In this document: in pieces, positions 11,104 to 35,636 of the stretch | Position numbering within the stretch: the first letter of the stretch is position 1 | Layout of the letters: every line of letters begins with the position of its first letter | Source of the DNA: Tillandsia leiboldiana | Lineage: Eukaryota > Streptophyta > Magnoliopsida > Poales > Bromeliaceae | Assembly: GCA_029204045.2 (NCBI GenBank) | Contig: CM055072.1 | Coordinates: forward strand, 1,767,651 to 1,831,650 | Length of the DNA: 64,000 bases | Reading direction: 5' to 3' | Program-made: the position numbers and the translations under genes | Notes under the pieces: model-generated | Databases searched by the model: none | What the model was told of the DNA's origin: nothing | Seen by the model: only the letters and a program-made list of their open reading frames with translations

Positions 11104-14100
11104 ATGCAGCGGCCGATGAGGTTGGAGAGGTCGGGGACGATGACGAGGGAGAAGCGCGGGTTGGACGCCGCCGCCGCCGCGGAGGGCGAGGATCTCCGCC
11201 CCGAGCCCAAGCGCCAAAAAGCCCCGGCGCTTGCAAGGTAAAGAAAAGGAGGATTTGATGTTGAAATTCTATAATTTTCCCTTGTTTCTGGGGAAAAAAT
11301 GTGGTAATTTGAGCTGGGAAATGAGAAAAATTGCTCTTTTTTTTTTGTGGTCTTATTTAGTTTTTTAATCATAGCATGTATTGGTTTAGATTTTTTTTTT
11401 CTTTTTTCTTTTTAGGTCGAAATTGGTTGCAAGGAGTAAATATGTGTGAAGGAAAGTTTGATTTTCTTTTTTTTTAATCGAAAAAGCTTATTTTTGGAAA
11501 AAAAACGTGAGATTATTTGTCTTTTTTTTTTGTTTAAAGAAAAATTCCTTTTTAGTTCTATTTGAGGAATGGAGTTGTGGAGGGAAGCTTGGTTGTTTGA
11601 GAAATGGAAACTATGAAGTGGAAAATGTACAGAGAACGTAATTTTTCTTATCACCTATTTTTAAAGGAGATTGTTGTTTTAGCAGAGAAATCAGGAAATT
11701 TGTTTATATCTTGTAGTTATTTAAATTTGTATTTAAAGAATAGGCCGATTTAACTTTAAAGATCAAAATTGGTTACTTATTTGCTCTCTTAACCGGAAAA
11801 AATTTGTGTGTGGAAGGAAGCTTCATCGTGTGGCGAAAGAAAACTATAAAGAGATTTGTTGGATGCACTACACAAGTACTAGTAATGGAGAGTTGTTTCT
11901 CGTAAGAGAAGGTTAACCATGAGTTCTTGGGCTCTAAAATTAGGATCAACAATGCATGTGATATGCACATCTATGGGTCTTTTAGGTGTATAGATTGTGT
12001 ACTTAGTAGAATCAGGAAATGCAAAATAAGTTTTATGATGATATCTTGTAAGAAGGTTGCGTTTGGAGGGATTGGTTCTTGGATGATTGGCATCTTCTAG
12101 AGGTATAGTTGAAGTGCTGGTTTGGCCTAGCTAGAGCTTTTTGTGAAGATGTTGTTTGAGTAGAGCTGTTAGAAGAAGCACTAACAACTTTTGAGGTAAA
12201 TCCCTCTAACAAATTCTCATTGCAGTAAAAAATGCGAAAGATTTGATTTGGAGCTCTTGCTTATTGGGCGAGGAAACTTATTTTAGCTTTCATCTATTAA
12301 AAGCTCTGTAATTTTTATTTGCCAAATGCTTGACAATTGCTTCTTAGAATTGAGAAGCTATTTTAGAAGTCAGGCTAAATAAATATTTATGTCTTTTTAG
12401 CCTGGCTTCTAGAAAAGCTTCTCTACTAGAGAAGCAAAAGTAAAGTTTTTGGTAAATAAAAAGTCTAGAGCTTCTAATATGGTAGAATTTGAAATAAGCT
12501 TCTTGGCACTAAAATTAGAAGCTCACTTTGAAGCTTTGCATCCTGTTTGATTGGGATACTATTGTGGGATTTTAATGATAAAGTTGTTAGTGTTTTTTCG
12601 AAATGTTTTACTCAAGCAGTGCTTTCACAGAAGCTTTAGCAAGGCAAATAGGCTCTAGAAGGGGATTTAGGGGAATTAAATGGAGTGATAAAGACATTTA
12701 CGAGTGACACTTGGAGTTACTGATTATAGTAAATCCAGGTTTCTCATCTTTTTGTGTACTTTTCTTCTATTCTTATGCGGCGTTAATGGTCTGGAAACAT
12801 AGGTAAAATCTTATGGATGGATTGTAACAAAGAGAAAATTGAAACAATAATCAGTTTCTAGTCAAGGAAAAGAGTTATCATAGATACTATTTCTGGACTG
12901 TGATTACTTTTTAAGGCCTAATGATAATTGCGTAGATAGAGAAAAATGTGATAGTCTGAGGAATTGGATAATTTCTATGCGTTTGTAAATATCCGTTGGA
13001 TCCAAATAGATTTCTTGGCTGTAATATTTGAAGACGCTAAAGAGGAGTTATTTTCATAAATTTCTAATTCTTGCCGTGCCTTTCTTTTAATTTTTGAAAT
13101 GTGAAGTACGTCACCATAGTTGCTTGTCTTCCTTGTCCGATGTTTCTCAATTTGTGCATCTAACGTAGTTAGGTGTGCTTATCATCTCTACATGAAAACT
13201 CACTATTATTTTTTTTTTGTTGAAACTGCTTTGTACAGTGTGATTGTGGAAGCATTGAAGGTGGATAGTCTGCAGAAACTTTGTTCGTCACTGGAGCCCA
13301 TCCTTCGTAGAGTTGTAAGTACAGTATTTAAGTTATTCAATGCTGTTGTTCATATTGCTTATCTTCTCAACTGTTATAAGTTCTAAAAATTGTTTTTTTC
13401 TTGCATCTGATTTTTATCTTTATCTAAACTATTCTAGTATAAAGAAATTATCAGAACAATTACGGAGGGCGTAATAATCCTGTCCAGGATCCAATTGCAT
13501 GGACTAGATATCTAGTGATCAGCCTATATAAGTTTGGGCTTTATTACCTTCAGCTCTTTGAGTGGAAGCATCTATATCTATTTTGCTCGTATTGTTTATT
13601 GTATGTGCAGGGACGAAGCCATAGTAGGGCCCAAGGTGGCCATGGCCCCCCTCAATATTTTAATATTACTCAATAGTCCTTGATACTAATTTATCACTTT
13701 CTCTTTTTTAGATAATAATGGCCCCCCTTAACTTTTTAATATTTATTTTTGTGCCAATATAATTTTTTTATTTTTTATTTGTATACATTTTATATAGATG
13801 AAAATATATTAGGAGTCTCGTACTTACAAGTTATTTGAAATCCATATCTTAACTCCAAATTTTTTATTTCATATTTTTTAATTTCTAACTATTTTTGGTA
13901 AGCTATTTTATTTAACTAAATAAAATATTATACTAAATTTAATAGATTTTTTAGCTAAAGTTATTGATCTAATTGAATTACGGTTATATTTAGTAAAATT
14001 TTTAATTATTTGAATAAAATAATATAAATAAATAATTAAATATTAAATATTTTTAAATTAAAAAAAATTAATATTTTTATATTAATTATTTAATTAATAA

Positions 14101-15760
14101 AAAAAATTTAATAAATTGATGATGTACTAAAATTTTTATTTGAATATATTTTGGCCCCCCTCGTAATTAAATTCTGGCTTCGTCCTTGTGTATGTGGGTG
14201 CTTGCGATTCTTAGCTTACACTTTCCATTTTTCCAGTGTGTAAGACAATTGCTTCTTGTGTCTGCTAACAATTATTACCTTGTGTCTATTAGGTGAGCGA
14301 GGAAGTGGAGCGTGCCTTAGTCAAGCTCTGTCCTACTAGAATTGCCGGAAGGTATTGAAATATGCTGCTACAGTCTATGTTTAGAGCCTTTAGACTGCAC
14401 TAATTTCATTTGTCTAATAAGTCTGAATCATGATGACGAGATATGTTTTATCGTCCTTCACATTTTTGGTGTTCAAAGTTGAAACGATACCTAATATTGC
14501 TTGGGTCCGCATGACTATCTTGTTTCCGCACCTCTATGAAGTTCACTGTAAGTGAACAAGAAATGCTTTTATACAGTGGTGATAAAAATGGATTGCTAGT
14601 GAAGTGTACAAAGTGAATAGAGGAAAACAGTTGTATGTTACAGTTGAACTTCACGATATGAAAACTGAAGTTAAATTTTTAAGCTGGTGTTGTGCACAGC
14701 TAAGCTCCCGTTAGCTTGTCTTTTACTGGGGTGTTATATTGCAAATAATGTACTTTCTTGTCAAGCCGCAATACCGTATTAAAAAGATGTCAAATTGGAA
14801 TTTACTTCTTTTTAAATTAGTCTGAGCTTGATGACTTTGATTTGTTCTTCTTTTTAAATTACACAAATGTAGGTCTTCTCCAAAACGAATCGAAGGCCCA
14901 GACGGGCGAAACCTGCAGCTGCATTTCAGATCAAGACTATCCCTCCCCCTATTCACCGGTGGAAAGGTTGAGGGGGAGCAGGGGGCAGCAATCCACGTCG
15001 TGCTGCTCGATGCATCTACCAACTGTGTTGTCACAACGGGACCCGAATCATGTGCCAAACTGGACATTGTCGTCCTCGAGGGTGACTTCAACAATGAGGA
15101 TGACGAGGACTGGACAGAAGATGAGTTCGAGAGCCACGTAGTGAAGGAACGAGAAGGAAAGAGGCCGCTCTTGACCGGGGACTTGCATGTGAATTTGAAA
15201 GAAGGTGTCGGTACTATGGGGGAGATTACTTTTACTGATAACTCTAGTTGGATCAGGAGTAGGAAGTTTAGGCTTGGCCTGAAGGTTTCATTGGGCTTTT
15301 GCGAGGGAATACGGATTCGTGAGGGGAAAACTGAGGCTTTCATAGTTAAGGATCACAGAGGAGAATGTATGTCCTTTGTGCATGCGAGCATCATATTTCT
15401 TGTTTGCAATTCTGAAAATTCTGAGTTCACTGGGATATATATGCAATCAGATATTTTGTAGGGCTATATACGTATCACATCTCGGTCTTTTATTGGGTTG
15501 ATCTTAATTTTGGCTATTGTTACTTTTGTAGTGTACAAGAAACACTATCCCCCTGCGCTGAACGATGAGGTTTGGAGGCTGGAGAAAATTGGCAAGGATG
15601 GTTCGTTCCACAAGAGGTTGAATAAGTGTGGAATCCATAGAGTTGAAGATTTTCTCAGGCTACTTGTTAGGGATTCACAAAGATTGAGAAATGTAAGTTC
15701 TTATTAATTGCTTGTCATCATAAAATTGTTTTTTATCTCCTATAGGGACTTCTGCAAAAT

Positions 15761-15806
<46 letters not shown>

Positions 15807-18397
15807 CTGGTTTTGCGACTTTGATCATTCCTTCAACAATGTTGGTAAATCTCTTTTATGGACTGAAATACCCTTAACCCCTCTTGGGATATATCTACAC
15901 ATTAAAGTTCCATCGAAGTTACACCCAGGGGGCATTCTTGTTCACCCAAGTTTATTTTAGTCCAAAATTTTGTTTTTTCCATGCAGATGTTTTCATGTAT
16001 AAGTTGCTCTAACATATTTTGCATTTATGAATGTAGATCCTTGGGAGCGGTATGTCGAATAAGATGTGGGAAAGCCTTGTGGAACATGCGAAGACTTGCG
16101 TCTTGAGCGGGAAGTACTATATATACTACTCCGATGAGACGAGGAATATTGGAGCTATTTTCAACAATATTTACGAGTTTTGCGGCCTTATTGCTGGCGG
16201 GCAGTTTTATTCTGTGGATAGTCTTAATGACGGCCAGAAGGTTGGTGTTGTTTGCATAGTTCTCTTGGCATGCACATATTTCTATCGTGTTTCTTCGAGA
16301 TTATTGATTATAATTTATTCTCTGTATTATCTGTTGTTCGGAACATTTGTGTAAATCTGATATAGAGATCAAGCTTAAACCAAGGATTTAAGTATCCATC
16401 GGCATGGGGCGTATCCACTGTGTCGTATCGTGCCAACAAAATACCGGCACGATACAACTCCCGTGCCGATGGCACAACTCAAAACAAATTTTCTTTTAAA
16501 TTACTAAATAATTTTCTCAATAAAGTTTAAAATATTTGATAAAAATTAAGAATTTAAGTATCCATCGGTACGGGCCGTATCCACCGTGCTGTACCGTGCC
16601 AACAAGATACCGGCACGATACAGCCCCCGTGCCAATGGCACAGTTCAAAACCTTTTTTTCTTAAAATTACAAAGTAATTTTCTTAATAAAGTTCAAAATA
16701 TTTGATAAAGATACATAATAAGCAATTAAAAAATTTTGTTGCTAAAGAAAATAAATATTTCATGCTATTATGTGTCGGCACGCATGTATTTTTTATGACC
16801 GGCACTCAGCGGTACGGCTCGGCATGCACCGTATCGTACTGTGCCGGCAAGTTTTCGGCACGACCCCGTGCCACGGCACTTAAATCCTTGATAAAAATAC
16901 ATAATAAGCAATTTAAAAATTTTGTTGCTAAAGAAAAATATTTCATGTCTTTATGTGTCGGCACACATGTATTTTTTGTGACTGACACTTATTGGTACGG
17001 CCCGGTATGCACTGTACCGTACCGTGTCAGCAATTTTTCGGCACGACCCCGTGCCATGGCACTTAAATCCTTGGCTTAAAGTCTTAAACCCATCTGGAAT
17101 TCTCTGACAAAGAAAAATTTTTTTCCTTTCTCCAGCTCTTTGCGGATACATTGGTGAAAAAAGCATATGATAATTGGATGCACGTGATTGAGTATGATGG
17201 AAAAGCACTATTGAACTCTAAGCCGAGCAAGAAGACGACTCCCACTTTACAAAATGAGGCTCCTCCCGGTCCAGCAAACTACCCTGCTTCATTTGATCAG
17301 CATGTCTCTGAAACCCACATTTCGGCTTTGGGTCCTTCAGAACAACATCCATCAGCGGATACAGGAGTCCCTGGAGGAGGTGAGGAATTCCGAGAAGTTC
17401 CAATCTTATTTTTTGGATTTAGCACAGATTCGGTCCCTATGGTTTTGACCGCATTTCAATTTCGCTCTCGTTGCTTCAAAGTTTAACAATCTGGTAATCG
17501 AAATTTATTCTGCGTAACCACATCAGTGTCATCATTAGTGAAACTCGGAGGGTGAAATTGAATCTGCGGTTGCACTCTAGGCACAAAATTGAAACTCTTT
17601 TGAAACTCTTAAGGTTGAAATTAAAGTAGGACTAAAACTTTGAGGACTGAGTTGTTACTTTTGGAACTCTTAACGATGAAATTAAAACCAGGTCAAACTC
17701 CATGGATATAAATTTGTACTTGTTCTGTTTTCGTAGAACATGCAGCTGTATATCAATAGAAGCTACTTACACAAATTTAGCAAGAAACTACTTTCTCCGT
17801 TCTTCATCCATTTCTTAGAACTGTTTACGTGAACAAGTGCGCAACATATTGAAATTTAATTCTTTGTTCTTTTCAGGTGGTACCATTTCCACCGGCTATA
17901 ACGGAAACCAAGTAACCAGATACTCGAGTCAACCTCAACAACTTCCATCTAATTCTCATACGCAGTTCCATAATAACTCTTCGCTAACCCCGCATGAACA
18001 ATTAGTCGGATCAAATCACCAAGCGCTGGTTTCAAGAAACGACAACATGGGCCAAGCATTGGGCCACTCAATACCGCAGTCAGCCCTAGATGGCTTCTTC
18101 TGCGAGGAGGAGATCCGAATGCGGAGCAACGAAATGCTCGAAAACGAGGACATGCAACAGCTGCTCCGAGTCTTTACTATGGGAGGCAATTCCGGCAATT
18201 TGCCCGAAGATGGGTACTGCTATTCATCCTACATACCTTCTCCGTGCCCTAATTTCAACTTTGACGAGGATCGAAGCCGGACTTCTGGAAAAGCCGTGGT
18301 GGGTTGGCTTAAGATAAAAGCAGCTATGAGGTGGGGAATCTTCGTCCGAAAGAAAGCGGCCGAGAGGAGAGCTCAGCTGGTTGAGATCGAAGATTAG
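11104..18397 (+). CDS. CBP60: CBP60-family calmodulin-binding transcription factor
   Basis: Coding exons: 11104-11237, 13239-13314, 14293-14351, 14873-15366, 15532-15692, 16037-16240, 17136-17379, 17877-18397; 1893 nt, 630 codons plus stop, all joints GT-AG and in phase. CBP60 proteins are nuclear, bind calmodulin and regulate genes such as those for salicylate synthesis and development. Visible landmarks: a basic patch EPKRQK (residues 34-39, possible nuclear signal); the family helix beginning ASVIVEALKVDSLQ (from residue 44); the DNA-binding region in exon 4 with DNSSWIRSRKFRLGLKV; the hinge LYKKHYPPALNDEVWRL across the exon 4/5 joint; a central domain in exons 5-6; and a basic, Trp-containing C-terminus (GWLKIKAAMRWG, then VRKKAAERRAQ, about 595-630). 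The C-terminal position of this basic helix fits the CBP60A-F type, not CBP60g/SARD1; the exact member is not resolved. Exon 4 is on the opposite strand to a 206-codon shadow frame that has no support. The introns carry a hAT MITE, two foldback elements and poly(T). Confidence 0.93.
12299..12471. mobile_element. Small foldback MITE in CBP60 intron 1
   Basis: Two arms of about 75 bp are complementary (left arm includes tttttatttgccaaatgc; right arm includes ttttggtaaataaaaag), meeting near 12380. It has no coding capacity and would form a long hairpin in the pre-mRNA. Confidence 0.7.
13608..14188 (+). mobile_element. Non-autonomous hAT element in CBP60 intron 2
   Basis: It starts CAGGGACGAAGCC and ends GGCTTCGTCCTTG, a near-perfect terminal inverted repeat with the CA..TG ends of hAT elements, and is flanked by a perfect 8-bp duplication TGTATGTG (13600-13607, 14189-14196), the hAT size. 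581 bp, no transposase. A closely similar copy lies in the opposite orientation at 62480-63062. Confidence 0.92.
16380..17074. mobile_element. Modular TIR element in CBP60 intron 6
   Basis: It begins CCAAGGATTTAAGT and ends with the exact complement ACTTAAATCCTTGG, flanked by CTTAAA on both sides. Inside, a left module (two copies, 16380-16540 and 16541-16700, with gtatccatcgg and cgtatccaccgtg) is followed by a right module (two copies, about 16700-16890 and 16890-17074, with atgtgtcggca and ggcacgaccccgtgcca). Open frames in it are low complexity and conflict with splicing of CBP60. A fragment of the same family lies at 53590-53730. Confidence 0.8.
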
Positions 18398-19677
18398 GGT
18401 TAGTATTGCCGCTTCATGGGTTGAATTGTCATTTTGATGGTTCTTACTTTAGTACCAAAGGGTCAGTTGCTAATTTCAGTTAAGTTCGCGTGCTTATCTG
18501 TAATTACAAATCCTTTGTACAGTAAGCTTTGTTTTTTTTGTGCTCACTATTCTTACTGTTTTTTTTTTTGTTCTTCTCTTTTTTCTTTTCTTTTTTGTGA
18601 TTAATATGCTGTTTGTTGAGATATTTTGAGAGGGTCCAATAATTAGTAGTGCTTGAGATGTGGAAACCTCATATTCTCTTAAATTAGATTCTCAGCAATT
18701 TTAGTTAAAAATTCTAGTCAAGTTATGAAATTGTTGTTGTTAATTCCACTTTTTAGAGTTAATATTGTTGTTTTAAAATATCACTATTTCATAATTCTGC
18801 TTCTTGGGGAGCATGAGAATTATGATCTCATTTGTAAGTTGGATGTTCCTGCACTTCAGCTCTTGAGTTGTTGCTGTTTTAAGAGTAAGCAGATCACTTT
18901 TAAGCAATTCTTCGCGCACTTCAAATTCTAATTTCCTTTTCTGCATGTTTCGTAATCTGTGTACAGTGATGCTTTAAAATTGCGTGACACTTTGCGAAAG
19001 ATGTTTTACATCTCTCTGCAGCACAATGGTAGGGTGCAGGACAGTACAGAAAGCATATTTTCTGGCTGAAAATTGTACTGCGATCTCGTTCGGTCCATGC
19101 TTGATGTAAACTCTATCGTCTACGCGCTTTTCTTTAGTTAATAATTGTTCTTATTCTTCTATCAATTAGATGGATAAGAAAGATGTTTTATGCTTATTAA
19201 GGTGCTATGATATGTGACTAATTCTTTTAAAAGCACATGTGGAGCTGTGTTCTACGATGATCGATCGCAGAAGGTGAATATCCGTCGATTATTTGATGCA
19301 ATAGTTGGCAGCTGGTAAGTAGTAGTTGCTTCCTGTGTTTAGTGTCATCTGAATTCTCTTTCTTACAGTTTACTCTTTGTATGGACAGGTCCAGACTGGT
19401 AAACGAGAGATCGGCTTGCTCATCTTCGCAAAAGAAAGGTGAGCACCGCGCATTTGAACTTGCATACTTATTTCTAGGAATGTTGTAACTGAAATATTAG
19501 AACACCTTTTATTGATCATAAAAGAACCGAAAAACAGCATCTGCTTCTCCTTTTCACCCTTTCTTCAGAATCTGATACTTACAAGTAATTGTATTCAGTT
19601 AGAAAATATTTCTTACATCTCTTTTGATGTTTCCTTCATTCAAAAGTTTTAATGCGTTGTCGTATTTTACGCTGAAT
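18398..19677. other. Convergent 3' intergenic space, CBP60 / CIPK21
   Basis: This 1.28 kb lies between two stop codons facing each other. It must hold both 3'UTRs and polyadenylation regions; T-rich and A-rich tracts are present but no polyadenylation site can be fixed. No further exon is supported. Confidence 0.6.
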
Positions 19678-30644
<10,967 letters not shown>

Positions 30645-30681
<37 letters not shown>

Positions 30682-30760
30682 TATGAATACATTTTGGTCT
30701 CTTTAGAGAGAGAAAGAGAGAGAGAGAGAGAGGGAGGAACTTTTTGACTGTTGTAGAAGA
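30645..30760 (-). promoter_or_regulatory. CIPK21 leader with (TA)n/(GA)n and (CT)n tracts
   Basis: In transcript direction a CT-rich block (30710-30735) is followed by (TA)n and (GA)n running directly up to the ATG at 30644. The first in-frame ATG precedes the conserved kinase start VGKYRIGRTIGEG, so the start is well placed. Confidence 0.6.
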
Positions 30761-31045
30761 GTGAGCATGTGGTGGGTGATATTAGTGTTGAAATGTTTTG
30801 TTCTTAGTGCTTAATTAAAATGAGATATACATGTTTTAGTAAATTAAGAAGGGGTGGTAATTTTATATATAAGTGTGTGTTAGAGAGAGAGAGAGAGAGG
30901 TAGGTAGATATGAAAAGAGAACCGGGGAACGTGATTTGAATGGAAGGTATCTTTTTTCTTTTTTTTTTTTTTTTTTTTTTTTTTGGTAAAATTGTATGAA
31001 GAACCTTGACTATAGGTAGTTCTGAACTAGATCACTCAACTTATT

Positions 31046-31049
<4 letters not shown>

Positions 31050-31113
<64 letters not shown>

Positions 31114-31140
31114 GGGGGGGAGGGAGGGGGGTTTGGGGGG
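31050..31140 (+). repeat. Poly(T) followed by poly(G)
   Basis: About 43 T then about 28 G, then GA/GT-interrupted G runs. Next to MITE ends that read ggggggtaaattata, so the G run grew at an element terminus. It could fold as a G-quadruplex. Confidence 0.85.
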
Positions 31141-32540
31141 TAAATTATAGCAAATTTTTCTATAAAATTTTGTTTTTTTATTTTGCGCTTTTTAAAAATC
31201 TATATTTTGTGTCATTCTAATTACAGAACTATACACTTATTCTAGTTTCATAAATAATTTTGTAATTTTATAATTATATTTGATATGGGGGGTGGGGGGT
31301 AAATTACAACAAATTTTTCTATAAAATTTTATTTTACAATTTTTAAAAATCTATATTTTGTGTCATTCTAATTACAGAACTATGCACTTACTCTACTTCC
31401 ATAAATAATTTTATAATTTTGTAACCACATTTGATATGTTGCAGTATCAACGGAGCAAACATTGGAGCTGATGAGACTTTCATCAACAGTATCAATCCTT
31501 CAGCAAATTTTTCTATATTACAGCAAGTTTTTCTATAAAATTTTATTTTTTTAATTTGCGACTTTTAAAAATCTATATTTTGTTCCAGTCTAATTACAGA
31601 ACTATGCATTTACTCTACTTCCATAAATAATTTTGTAATTTTATAACCACATTTGATATGTTGCAGTATCAACGGAGTAGTCATTAGAGCTGAAACTTGC
31701 TCATCAATAGTATCAATCCTTCAACCACTTACGAAACGATAACGGTAGGAAAGTAAGTGTATAATTCCGTAACTAGGAGGGGTAAAGTGTAGGTTTTTAA
31801 AAATCAGGAGAGATTGAAAAAGCGAGATTGTTTAGGTAGGTTTTCTGTAAGCGAGATTCGGGGCGCGGGGTGGGGGGTAAATTACAACAAATTTTTCTAA
31901 AAAATTTTATTTTTTTATTTTGTGACTTTTAAATATCTATATTTTGTTTCATTCTAATTACAGAACTATGCACTTACTCTAGTTCCATAAATAATTTTGC
32001 AATTTTGTAACCACATTTGATATGTTGCAGTATCAACGGAGCAGTCATTGTAGCTGAGACTTGCTCATAAACAGTATCAATCATTCAACCACTTATGAAA
32101 CGATAACGGTAGAAAGATAATTGTATAATTCCGTAACTAGGAGGGGTAAAGTGTAAGTTTTTAAAAATCGGGAGAGAGTGGAAAAACGACATTGTATAGG
32201 TAGGTTTTTTGTAAGCGAGATGGGGGGTGGGTGGGTGGGGGTAAATTATAATTCTATAAAATTTTAATCTTTTATTTTGCGACTTTTAAAAATTTATATT
32301 TTGTTCCATTCTAATTATAGAACTATGCACTTACTCTAGTTCCATAAATAATTTTATAATTTTGTAACCATATTTGATATGTTGCAGTATTAACGGATGA
32401 GTCATTGGAGCTGAGACTTGCTCATAACAGTATCAATCCTTCAACCACTTACGAAACGATAACGGTAGGAAGGTAAATGTATAATTCCGTAACTAGGAGG
32501 GATAAAGTGTAGGTTTTAAAAAATCGGAAGAGAATGAAAA
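31138..32540. mobile_element. Cluster of 4-5 related MITE copies in tandem
   Basis: The block ggtaaattayarcaaattttt recurs near 31139, 31291, 31875 and 32240, with another unit from about 31500; shared internal words include tgatatgttgcagtatcaacgg (as two parts), cattctaattacagaacta and ataattccgtaactagg. Full units run about 350 bp; several are truncated by their neighbour. Related single pieces are at 28220-28505 in CIPK21 intron 2. Confidence 0.75.
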
Positions 32541-33480
32541 TTTCTCAATACTTCTGAAATATTTTATTTATTCTTTTTTTTTATTTCAAATATACAACTT
32601 GTATATTTTTTCGTTATTTAAAAATTATTCCGTCATTTGTACTCGCTAAATTATTTCGGATTAAACTCAAATTAAATTATTACCAGAGTTAAACAAAATT
32701 AAAATATTTATTTTGCCCCAGAATAAATAAGAAAAGTTAGTATCAATTTAAAAAATATATTTGAAAATATAAAAAATTAAAATACTTTATTTTGTTTCTA
32801 ACTTAAGAATAACTAAGAAAAAATAATAACTGTAAAAAGATATATTTGAAAAGGAAAAATAATAATTTTATAAATATAACGGTTGTTATTAAATGTTAAA
32901 ATAATATTGTTAATATTAATTAACCTTTTAAGCAAGTACGTAAATAAAAACGTCCACAATTTTTCGAAAAAAATATATAAGCAATCACTCTTTTATTTTT
33001 TACGATAAAACGTAAAGAGTTTATCTGAACTATATTTGAGCCAACTATTCAACTTTCAACTTATTTGATTTGAATTCGTTGATAATATTCTAACTTTAAA
33101 ATTTAAGTTAATTATTTATTTTAATAAATTTATATATAGCTGTGAAAATTATATGACACGTATTAATTAATAAGTCTGTAAAAATAAATGACACACTCAA
33201 ATTTTGAAACAAAAGTATCGTTGACGAATTCAAATCAAACAAATTGAAAGATTAGATAGTAAAATTAAAATTTTGAACGATTGGATAGCCGACTGAAAAT
33301 AGTACGATAAATTTTGTACGTTTTTTTTTTAATATATATTTGAGTTTTTACACTTAATTAAATCTAAAATTTCAGAGTTTTTTTGAATAAAAATCACTTA
33401 ATGCCAAAAAATTAGAAAGAGTTGAGACAGTTTCATTTTTCTTAAATAAAGTAGAGTGGATGGGTTTTTCTCAAAATGAC
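32541..33480. other. AT-rich, decayed repeats
   Basis: 33000-33330 is homologous to 44400-44765 (shared aattcaaatcaaacaaattg and related blocks) and is probably a diverged foldback element. No gene seen. Confidence 0.5.
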
Positions 33481-33489
33481 GGGGGAAAA

Positions 33490-33840
33490 TGCTTCTGGTA
33501 TATTTCAAACGGAATATATATTTTACACCCTATTTATTTTGGGATGAAATAAATTTTATTCGTCATTTCGAAATGACGAGTGGAGGAGTTCCCATCCATC
33601 GTACATCCCAAATGAGGTGTACAGATAGCATTGCTCTTGTTGAGGGGTCTGCATGCATTTTTTTTTTTTTTTTTTTTTTAGCAATGCTACGTGTACACCA
33701 AAAATCGGGTATACGATGTACATTTCATCTATTTTGGGGTAGAGTAAATTTTACTAGTTATTTTGAAGTGCCAGTGAAGAAGTTCCCACTCTAGAATAGA
33801 TAGGGTGTACATCGTACACTCAATTTCAGGTATACGAGTA
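33490..33840. mobile_element. Two palindromic GTACACCCC-type MITEs
   Basis: Two degenerate copies (33490-33640 and 33681-33840), each with complementary halves around a centre of gaagtg/atgacga, joined by a T tract. Confidence 0.6.
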
Positions 33841-33872
33841 GTATTGACTGTTTTTTTTTAGCAATGCTACCC

Positions 33873-34405
<533 letters not shown>

Positions 34406-34982
34406 CCGTACACCCAAGGGTGAGAACTTTTTTACTAATTATTTCGAAGTGACCAGTAAAATTTATCTTATTCCCGAATGAATGAACGGTAAAATATTCA
34501 CCTGATTTCGGATATATAAAAATTATTTTTTTTTTTTCCTTTTTTTTAGTACACAAGAAAGGGACCAAAAAAAAAAATTGAACATTTATAAAAGGAGGGG
34601 TAGGGCCATTTGGTTCCTTTAAGAGAGGTTCTCAAATCGGGTTTTGGTAGGTTTAATAATCTCGGATCAGAACCGATAACCCGATTTGAAGTTAAAGAAA
34701 AATTTTTAAAACTAGGGCTTATTTTGGATGCCTAGTAAAAAAATTATTATGTTGCTTATAAATTGTGATTTGGGTAAAAGTGAAATAAAAAATTTTGTAA
34801 TTTTAAAAAATTTTAAAATTTTAAAATTTAAATGGTTAGAATGCACATAGTATAATTTTATAAAATTTTTCTCAATTTAATTTTTTTTTAAAAAAATATT
34901 AATTTTAAATAATAAATATTAAAAATATGATTAAATATGATTTGACATGAGGTATAATTAGTGAAAGAAGCGTAAATAAAAT

Positions 34983-35156
34983 GAGTAGTACTATGTGTAC
35001 ACCCGTAAGGGGTGTACATCTCACACCCCCACCCATCTAAGGGTGGGGGTGTGATGATGGGTCATTTGATGTGACCCGTAAAAGATATCGCCATCATTAA
35101 ATTGGTGGAGATGTATGATGTACACCCCTTCGGGGTGTACATGTAGCATTGCTCTT
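34983..35156. mobile_element. Palindromic GTACACCCC MITE
   Basis: gtgtacacccgtaaggggtg at the left and its complement at the right (caccccttcggggtgtacat), with complementary inner blocks (cacccccacccatctaaggg; gggtcatttgatgtgacccg). Almost identical to 39990-40158. Confidence 0.85.
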
Positions 35157-35524
35157 TTTAAATTGAATTATAAAAAATTAAGATATATATAATTCTCAAG
35201 TTGGTTTAATTAACTTGATTGAACAAATTGTCACTTAAACCTTAATAAAAAAATATATTTTGTTAGTGCTATTTTTTTAATATATAAATTTTTTGAATCT
35301 ACTTTGATACTTAAATATTAATTTTGATTAAATTTAATGAATCTGATATGATATGCTGTCGAAAAATACATTTGTTAAATTCTTCTAGCGTTTAAGATAT
35401 TTTGAGGTTTTTTTTTTCTTTTCCTTTTTTTTGGCTAAATTGTTTTTGGATGTGTCATAAGATTCACATATGAGAAATGCTAGGTATACACCCTTTTAGG
35501 ATAGGGGTGTATAAAAAGCATTTT

Positions 35525-35526
<2 letters not shown>

Positions 35527-35593
<67 letters not shown>
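35527..35593. repeat. (TA)n microsatellite
   Basis: About 33 TA units, preceded by a 50-bp fragment of the palindromic MITE. Confidence 0.97.
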
Positions 35594-35596
<3 letters not shown>

Positions 35597-35636
35597 CATA
35601 TTTAGTTATTTATTTATTTTTGTGATTGGATGTTAA

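Noticed and set aside
14723..15343. A 206-codon frame on the - strand.
   Set aside because: It is antisense to CBP60 exon 4, whose protein is strongly conserved; Ser-rich antisense reading with no domain.
16702..17208. Overlapping frames of 60-125 codons in CBP60 intron 6.
   Set aside because: They come from the repeated modules of a transposon and disagree with the conserved exon 6-7 joint.
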